This document shows positions 57,986 to 64,000 of a stretch of DNA of 64,000 nucleotides, piece by piece; position 1 is the stretch's first letter, and each line of letters opens with the position of its first letter. Under the pieces are notes generated by a model. That model was not told the origin of the DNA and did not search any database. It saw only the letters and a program-made list of their open reading frames with translations. Source of the DNA: Castor canadensis (taxonomy: Eukaryota; Chordata; Mammalia; Rodentia; Castoridae); the NCBI RefSeq assembly GCF_047511655.1, contig NC_133401.1, positions 10,696,001 to 10,760,000 of the forward strand, given 5' to 3'. A program made the position numbers and the translations under genes.

Positions 57986-58235
57986 TGAACCGGTCGGTGG
58001 ATGACAGTCAGTGGCACTGCGCCCAGCTATTGGGTGACATGGGGTCTTGGGAACAGGTGGGTGACAGTCAGTGACACTGCGCCCAGCTATTGGCTGAGGC
58101 GGAGTCTTGGGAACAGTTGGGTGACAGTCAGTGACACTGTGCCCAGCTATTGGCTGAGGTGGGGTCTTGGGAACAGGTGGGTGACAGTCAGTGACACTGT
58201 GCCCAGCTATTGGCTGAGGTGGGGTCTTGTGAACT
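57986..58235. repeat. 60-bp minisatellite, about 4 copies
   Basis: The unit ggtgggtgacagtcagtgac...gtcttgggaacag repeats with a strict 60-bp period. Copies 2 to 4 are nearly identical and the first is more diverged. Because 60 is divisible by 3, a plus-strand frame (58001-58249) reads a 20-residue repeat, but nothing suggests expression. Confidence 0.95.
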
Positions 58236-58484
58236 TCCTGCTGGACTGAGCTTCAACTTCCACGCTCCACATTTCCACCTCTTGAGTAGTTAGGGTCAGA
58301 GCCCTAGCCACCAGCGCCCTGCTGTTAGGGTTTTGTTTTTCCCAAAATGTCTTCATAGAGTAAAAGGAAATATGAATAGAGACTACTTCCTCAGTGTACA
58401 CAAAAGATACACAATTTCACATGCCTTGGGGGTTTTCTTTTGATTTTGTTTTCTTACTGTTTGTTTCATTTGTTTTTCAGACTG

Positions 58485-58540
58485 GGTCCCCCAGAGGGCT
58501 GGAATTACAGGCCTGAACTACCATGCTCAGCCTCATGTTT
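58485..58540 (-). mobile_element. inverted B1 scrap
   Basis: agggctggaattacaggcct and gaactaccatgctcagcc are the complement of a B1 5' end. Confidence 0.7.
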
Positions 58541-58587
58541 TGTTTTTTTTTTAATGATAACTTAGAGACCTGTCTAAATCTGTACAT

Positions 58588-58702
58588 AGAACCAGACACA
58601 GAGATGCACACCTGTAATCACAGCAGAGGCCAAGGCAGGACGATGGTGAGTTTCAGGCAAGCCTGGGCTACCTAGTGAGACTGTCTCAAAAAATCAAATA
58701 AA
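58588..58702 (+). mobile_element. B1-like SINE
   Basis: agacacagagatgcacacct, gtaatcacagcagaggccaa, gggctacctagtgagactgt, ctcaaaaaatcaaataaaa. Confidence 0.85.
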
Positions 58703-59050
58703 ATCTGTGCAGAGAACACTTCCCAGTTATCTTTTATGAAACTGCTATTCCAATCAATGGGAATACCATAATATAACCGGTTACTGATTAATGGGAATTT
58801 GGGTTTTCCTTTTCTTTCCTGTTGCAAAAGATAGTACAGTGACTGAACTGCTAAGGAGTGCAAGAAGATTCACAGGATGTTGTGGGGAAGCTAAAGGAAC
58901 CAGGTTTGCTGCGGTAATTGTGGTAATAGGAATGTATTAGCCTCAGAAGCTGCTGAGGTGGCCCATCCTATCCTAGTGCAGGGCAAGGAAAAGAAAAAAA
59001 TAATCCAGTTCAGAAAAGAAAAATAATCTAGTCCAGAAAAGAAAAAATCC
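58703..59050. other. unique sequence
   Basis: No exon or RNA recognised. A-rich short repeats (gaaaagaaaaa, tccagtccag) at 58990-59050. Confidence 0.4.
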
Positions 59051-59051
59051 A

Positions 59052-59250
59052 GTCTGGGCATTGGCTCACGCCTGTAATCCTAGCTACTCAGGAGGCAGAG
59101 ATCAGGAGGATCGTGGTTCAAAGCCAGCTCAGGCAAATAGTTCATGAGACCGTATCTTGAAAATACTCATCACAAAAAAAGGGCTGGTGGAGTGGCTTAA
59201 GGTGTAGGCCCTGAGTTCAAACCCCAGTACTACAAAACAAAAAATCCACA
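59052..59250 (+). mobile_element. B1 + ID-like dimeric SINE, well preserved
   Basis: gtctgggcattggctcacgc, ctgtaatcctagctactcag, aggatcgtggttcaaagcca, gggctggtggagtggcttaa, gccctgagttcaaaccccag. This is the clearest copy of the composite SINE in the window. Confidence 0.95.
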
Positions 59251-59254
59251 GGAT

Positions 59255-59342
59255 GAGGAGTTGGAGGTGCGACTGAGGTGGTAGGGCACCTGCCTAGCAA
59301 GCACAAGGTCCTGAGTTCAACCCACAGCACCATCAAAAAAAG
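59255..59342 (+). mobile_element. ID-like monomeric SINE
   Basis: gtgcgactgaggtggtaggg, cacctgcctagcaagcacaa, ggtcctgagttcaacccaca and an A tail. Confidence 0.9.
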
Positions 59343-59469
59343 TGAATTCACATGGATCAAAGATATGTGTGCCTATGACCTCACAGCTTAGCCAGTACAC
59401 TGTAGTCTCAAATTTCTAGCATGAGGCCAATCTGACAGGTACAAATACCTCAGTTCAATCTCAGCCAGA

Positions 59470-60200
59470 CATCCTTTGATACATCTAATAGCCATTGGGA
59501 AAGTCTATACAAAATTGCCCTCCTTTTCACACTAACTACAAGTTCAAGGGGCCCAAGACCACTCAGGTTCAACAGTTCACTAGGAGGACTCTCGGGACTC
59601 ACTGAAAGCTGTTAGATTCACAGCTGCAGTTTATTACATGAAAAGGCTACAGACTGAAAGCCACCCAGGGAAGAACGTCACAGGGAGGCTTCCAAATGTG
59701 AAGCTTAGCTATTCTCACCTCATCTCAAGGCAGTGTAACTTTCCCCAGCTTTGGTGGGTGATAACACACACAGGACATTGCTTCCAGGAACGGTCAATGA
59801 TCACCTTCACAAACAGGCTGTCTTTAACCCCTCCGAAGATTAAAAACCCATGCTTTGATCTGGACATGGTGGCATACACCTGTAATCCCTGCCCGTGGGA
59901 GGAGGAGAAGGCAGAAGAATTATGAGCTCAAAACCAGTATTCACTACCTAGTGAGAACTTGTCTTAAAAAAAATTCCTAACCTAAAGTCCCCTTCCTGCA
60001 TCCCACTGCTGATGTGACTCAGTTCCCAACCTTGTGACTATGTGACTTGCCCAGGGTCCTCACCCTAAATTACATGGTTATTATCTGGCTATCCCTTAGG
60101 CCCCCAAAGAAACAAAGTCACATCTGTCAGGCACCAGGGCTTAGAGATTATCTCTGAGAACCTGAAGGTGGAGGCTGGGACTCTCTTTGCACAAAGTTAC
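59470..60200 (-). mobile_element. ERVL-type (MLT2-like) LTR fossil, split by a SINE
   Basis: The plus strand reads as the complement of an MLT2-class LTR: gttcactaggaggactctcg, gactcactgaaagctgttag and cagtttattacatgaaaagg (polyadenylation signal complement tttatt at 59630-59635), then the remainder to about 60200. A B1 SINE sits inside at 59865-59970. Ancient, shared-mammal age class; no internal genes remain. Confidence 0.6.
59865..59972 (+). mobile_element. B1-like SINE inside LTR fossil
   Basis: tctggacatggtggcataca, cctgtaatccctgcccgtgg, agtgagaacttgtcttaaa and an A tail. Confidence 0.85.
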
Positions 60201-60314
60201 ATTTCCTTCACTGTCTATTGACAACCTTTTTCATTTTTCCTAATGAATTGTCTTTTTCCTTACTAATTTCCAGATGTTCTTTGTCTTTGACTATCCTAAA
60301 AGGTTTTTGCAGAA

Positions 60315-60755
60315 GTTGTTTATTTTTTGGTGGTAGGCAAGTATTCTATCACTTAAGCCATGTCCCCAGACCTATTTTTATATTTTTTTTGTTTCTGGAC
60401 ACTAAGACATCAGACCTAAGAAAGGCCCCAATTCCAAGATTATAAAATAATTAATGCTATGTTTTCTTTTAGTGTATTATTTTATTTTTATGTGACTGTC
60501 ACATAAGTTTATCTAGGATGTAACAGCAATGGTAAAATTCACAAGTTTTTTTTTTGATGACTGGTCTGGACCAAGATCCTCCTGTTTACACTTCCTGAGT
60601 AGTTGGAGTGACAGATGCATGGCAATCCTACTCGTATTGGTTGAGATGGGGTCTCTCCGACCTTTCATCCTGGACTGGTTTTGAGCTTCGACAGAGGTTC
60701 TCCCTCCCAAGGAGCTAGGATTACAAGCTTGAACCACCTCACCCAGCTTTTTGGT
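60315..60755 (-). mobile_element. inverted ID-like scrap and inverted B1-like SINE
   Basis: ID-like complement at 60325-60375 (ggcaagtattctatcactta). B1-like complement at 60550-60752, with two B1 arms (ctgagtagttggagtgacag and gagctaggattacaagcttg, gaaccacctcacccagc). Confidence 0.78.
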
Positions 60756-61240
60756 GGACTTTAAATTAGATTATGTCTTTGACTAAGTCTTTGGAAGGAT
60801 TGCTTTGGATAATAGTAACTGTTTTACACTAAATTATGACAGTCACATGCATCTGTCTTAGAACCCTTCAGCATTTTCCCCATCTATATGATGCTAGCTT
60901 TCCTGCTGACTTCGGTGTATTTTACCATGCAAAGGAATTTTCCATTTATTTTTTCGCGTTTTAAAAAAATTCTATCAGGACTGATGGTTGGATTGCGTTA
61001 GAGACCTTTTCACCAAGTAGTTATGTGATTTTTGTTAGACTCATTACTATGAGGAGCTCACAGAATTTGCTAATATTGCCTGGTATAGGAAATGAACTGA
61101 CTTGGTCAGGACAGACCGCCCTTTCCTGTGCTGTTGGTGCTGTTTACCAATATTGACTTTAGGGTTTTGTCATCAATATTCACCAGTGAGATTGCTATGG
61201 ACTTCTATTGTGTGGGTTTTATCAACTTTTTAAAAAAATT
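60756..61240. other. unique sequence, nothing recognised
   Basis: AT-rich without features. Confidence 0.4.
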
Positions 61241-61242
61241 GT

Positions 61243-61430
61243 TGCTATCCGGGCTCTGGTAGCTCATGCCTGTAATCCTAGCTACTCAGGAGACAAACTC
61301 AGGCCGTTCAAAGCCAGCCCTGGCATCACAAAGCAGGACTGGTGGAGTGACTGAAGTGGTAGAGCCTCTGCCTCGAAAGCATGACGCTCTGAGTTCAAAC
61401 CCCAATGTAGCCAAATAAAGTAAACTCATT
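61243..61430 (+). mobile_element. B1 + ID-like dimeric SINE (shortened middle)
   Basis: gctctggtagctcatgcctg, taatcctagctactcaggag, gactggtggagtgactgaag, tggtagagcctctgcctcga, gctctgagttcaaaccccaa. Confidence 0.92.
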
Positions 61431-61454
61431 ACATACAAAGAATTTAAAAGTTCC

Positions 61455-61532
61455 AGGGCTAGAGGCATGGCTGGTGTGGTAGAGTGCCCGTCTAGCAACT
61501 ATAAAGCCCTGAGTTCGAATTCCAGTATCACC
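61455..61532 (+). mobile_element. ID-like monomeric SINE with perfect 17-bp TSD
   Basis: A 78-bp ID-like unit (agggctagaggcatggctgg to ttccagtatcacc) is flanked by the exact direct repeat aagaatttaaaagttcc at 61438-61454 and 61533-61549. The A/B-box order is retained. It lacks an A tail beyond the target repeat. Confidence 0.96.
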
Positions 61533-61549
61533 AAGAATTTAAAAGTTCC

Positions 61550-61860
61550 TCTTCCTTTCTGCTTAAGTGAAACTGTGCTCTTTTGCTCACCCTGTTGTCT
61601 GAAACTTTCATTCTTCGCTGTCATGAGACTGCACATTTGAGACCACCTTATCATTTCTGGGTTCTCTTCCAGGATCCTAAAAGGGTAAGTCTGGAATAAT
61701 GGCCTATCGCTCCATTCTGTTTTCCGAACTCTCCTTCCAAATATAGTACTGTCTAATGAATATCAAAATGGAGACTCAGTCACTCAGTAAATGTACTGAT
61801 TTCATCTCTCAGTACGAGTGCTGATTTTAAGATTCAGATATCAGGCTTGCTGGTGTGAGA
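61550..61860 (+). mobile_element. possible LTR end and flank
   Basis: 61550-61625 (gtgctcttttgctcaccctg, tgtctgaaactttcattctt) resembles the end of the LTR at 54125-54560. The following 230 bp are unrecognised. Fragment only. Confidence 0.35.
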
Positions 61861-62159
61861 CTTCTACTCTCCCTTCTTGTATGACAGAGGGATGTTAGTC
61901 CGACCCTGCCTCAGTTTCCCTCTCATGAGTCTACCTGCTCTTGCTGGGGTGCAGGCCTCACCCAGAGCCCTCCCAGAGCTGCACCTCAGCGTGGACCAGC
62001 AGATCTGGGGCAGAGCCCAATTCATAACCTGCCTGTATAGATGGGGACACCCATCTTTAGTTGTGCTTTCTAGGTCTATTTTGGTCCCATGGCAGAGGGC
62101 ACCCGACTTCTGGCCCTGCTCTATTGGAAAGTTCACCCTACTTAGTACAGACTAGAGGC
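61861..62159. other. upstream of the right-edge LTR; possible LTR U3 or flank
   Basis: GC-moderate sequence with no gene. It could be the outer U3 part of the LTR that follows. Confidence 0.35.
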
Positions 62160-62535
62160 ACTAATCATGTTTGGCCAGTGGGCAGCCACCCCATGGTGAT
62201 CAGGGACTCTCTGCTCACTTTCCACTCCATCCCCTCCTTCCCTTCATGATTACCATGGCAACTCCTGCTGGCAGGCAATGGGTCCTGAACCATATTACCC
62301 CGAGCTCCTCCCCACCAAACCTCGACCTATCCCGATGCCCCATAATATCTTAAGCTCTTGACTTCACCCAGGATATAAAAACTGGGCTGCCATTTCTCTG
62401 GCGCGACTTCTCCGGCCCTGCTCTTTGGGGACAGTGAACCTCACCCGAGAGCGCGCTCTCAATAAAGCCTGCTTAAAGCCTGCTTACTTTATTATTTGGC
62501 TCCAATTTGGCCTTCCCATCAGCGTTGACCTAACA
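62160..62535 (+). repeat. 5' LTR of the right-edge ERV
   Basis: U3 with TATA at 62374, R/U5 with aataaa at 62461, and CpG-containing GC-rich sequence around the likely start site (ctggcgcgacttctccgg). Ends at taaca directly before the primer binding site. The 5' border is a guess. Confidence 0.75.
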
Positions 62536-62537
62536 TT

Positions 62538-62555
62538 TGGTGCCAAACCCCGGAA
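62538..62555 (+). promoter_or_regulatory. retroviral primer binding site, tRNA-Phe-like
   Basis: tggtgccaaaccccggaa lies three bases after the LTR end. It agrees at 15 of 18 positions with the complement of the mammalian tRNA-Phe 3' end (TGGTGCCGAAACCCGGGA). This is better than the tRNA-His type, so the element belongs to a tRNA-Phe-primed class I group. Confidence 0.75.
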
Positions 62556-64000
62556 GGAAGCGAGCCTCACCTGACTCCAGGCAGTCAGGGCCCTGGGCCA
62601 GGCCCTGGCTTGAGGCCCTTCCTCCTCTTCAGATCGATGCTCTGGCTCCGGCTTGGGTGAGTCTCCTCCCCTGTTTTGTTCCTCCTTGGGCCCCTGTCCT
62701 AGTCGCGGCCAAGCCAGGATCAGCCCCTCCGCTTCTCCTCGCACCTGGGCATTCGGAGAGACGTCTCACCTGTCCAGGCTGCCTCCTCCGAACTGGGTCT
62801 CCTCTTTTAGTGAGGGATGCTTCTCCAAAGGTTGAGACTCTCCGACAATTCAGGGATGGGATCCTCCCAATCCAAGCCTGACTCAGGGACTCCCTTGTCC
62901 TGTCTCCTCTCAAACTTCAAAATTTGGGACTCTCTCCAGACCTCCACCACAAGCAGCTCATTTTCTACTGCACCATGACATGGCCACAATACACCTTAAA
63001 CAACAACTCATAATGGCCTCCACAGGGCACTTTTGATTTTAATATCCTCACTAATCTTGACAATTTTTTGCCGTCAAACCCATAGATGGTCTGAGGTCCC
63101 ATATACACAGGCCTTTTGGGAACTGTGCTCTCGCCCCTCTCTGTGCCTCCAATGTTCCCCTTCCCAGATACTTCTAACACCCAATTCTTCTGGGTCCCCT
63201 CCCCCGTACCCCAACCCTTCTCCTTTATCTAAATCTATGGAATTCCTCACCCCTCCCTCACCACCAACCACATCCACCCTCATTGTCACATCCAGCTTTC
63301 CCTTGCCCTCCTCCTCCTTTGGCCTTGCCTCCCACACCCTCTGCTCCACCTACTCCCTGCCCTCCTACATCCCCAATAGCCTCCTACACTCGCTCACACC
63401 ACCCTCCCCCACCCTCTCTCCTTTGTCCTCTCCAAGAGGTGAGGACATGTCATGTCCAAGTCCATGTTCCTTTCTCTTCTCCTCAGTGACCTTCTGGAAG
63501 CTGTCATTACTGTACTCCATTACCAGGCAGAGGAACAGAGAGGAGATCTGGCAGGACATAAGGCCCCTAAGCCAGCTACCTGAAGCCCAGGTCTGGGTAC
63601 TGTACAGGGTCACTGGCTCCAGGGCCCCTCCACATGGCTGTCATCCTCAGTGATTATGGGAACAGAGCACTACAGGCTAGGGGCTCCTGTCTCTCCTCCA
63701 CACCCAGGCTCCTCCATGCCAGCCTCAGTCCACACCCAACTCATTGGACTTGCCAAAAGCTGCAGTTGCCCTGGCCACTGCACATGTGGACCCCTGTGCT
63801 GGGGTAACAGCTCCTCCTACAGGGCTCAGTGGAGTGCACTTCCTTCAGGAGCCTGCCCGGCCAGGTCCCAGCACATCACCAGGAAATATTTGGGATGCAC
63901 GCAGGAAGGGCCACTCTCCGAGGCTTCCTCAAAACCCAGCACTCAGGGAGAGAACATGTATAAAGGGAACCCTCTGCCCCATGCAGCCCTGGGTTGTCAG

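Larger units (their letters stand above)
62160..64000 (+). mobile_element. class I endogenous retrovirus, 5' LTR to gag-like region (fossil, cut by window edge)
   Basis: The 5' LTR runs from about 62160 (left border uncertain) to 62535, with TATA (tataaaa, 62374-62380) and aataaa (62461-62466), ending ...taaca. A primer binding site follows at 62538-62555. After about 400 bp of leader there is a gammaretrovirus-like gag matrix/p12 region from about 62950, rich in proline. It is broken, with at least several interruptions in the part visible, and continues beyond the window. The sharp LTR and PBS suggest moderate rather than extreme age; age could be judged from the 3' LTR outside the window. 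Confidence 0.8.

Noticed and set aside
58001-58249. A 20-residue tandem-repeat protein
   Set aside because: It arises because the minisatellite period of 60 bp is divisible by three; no start context, promoter or homology.
63033-63653. A 206-codon proline-rich open frame as a host gene
   Set aside because: It lies in the gag-like region of the ERV, directly downstream of its LTR, primer site and leader, so it is treated as part of that fossil.
1-64000. CRISPR arrays, integrons, bacterial operons or phage-like modules
   Set aside because: Composition, repeat families and spliced genes are those of a mammalian chromosome; no regularly spaced short repeats with unique spacers were found.

Overview
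This is mammalian nuclear DNA, almost certainly from a rodent. The evidence is a dense load of L1 LINEs with G-rich rodent-type 3' UTRs, B1-like (7SL-derived) SINEs, and tRNA-derived ID-like SINEs that end in a box like GAGTTCAAACCCCAGTACC. Many of the SINEs are B1+ID-like dimers. From memory this SINE style fits the beaver/kangaroo-rat side of rodents (Castorimorpha) better than mouse or rat; that placement is inference. There are no bacterial-type operons, CRISPR arrays or plasmid features.

Region by region. (1) 1-4.7 kb: the 3' two thirds of a young L1, cut by the window edge, then an older L1 scrap. (2) 4.7-16.4 kb: an immunoglobulin kappa V stretch. It holds a decayed IGKV1-like pseudogene with a perfect octamer promoter (octamer 6719, ATG 6813) and, 2.9 kb downstream in the same orientation, an apparently intact IGKV3-like gene (9722-10259) followed by a 12-spacer recombination signal. 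A diverged pair of about 530-bp direct repeats (4756-5285 and 15878-16402) brackets both V segments. (3) 11-26.7 kb: overlapping L1 debris on both strands, plus SINEs. (4) 26.76-33.86 kb: a vomeronasal type-2 receptor (V2R) pseudogene on the minus strand. Exons 2 to 6 can be placed; exons 2 and 3 are still open, exons 4 to 6 carry frameshifts, and exon 1 was not found. (5) 35-43 kb: a PCBP2 processed-pseudogene fragment, L1 pieces and a U6 snRNA retrocopy with target-site duplications. (6) 43-51.4 kb: old L1 antisense material, one tract of which is split by a younger L1 tail with a 16-bp target-site duplication. (7) 47.5-62 kb: a SINE-dense, less AT-rich stretch with several LTR fossils, a CpG-island-like block containing a CpG-rich minisatellite (56.2-56.8 kb), long GA tracts, a tRNA-like ID element (57.2 kb) and a 60-bp minisatellite (58.0-58.2 kb). 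(8) 62.1-64 kb: the 5' LTR, a tRNA-Phe-like primer binding site and a gag-like region of a class I endogenous retrovirus, broken and cut by the right window edge.

The only host gene that looks able to function is the IGKV3-like variable segment, which would need rearrangement to a J segment. Everything else coding-like is a pseudogene or a transposon. I found no convincing new multigene system. The best leads are the IGKV duplication structure, the CpG-rich minisatellite island and the well-dated nested retroelement insertions.
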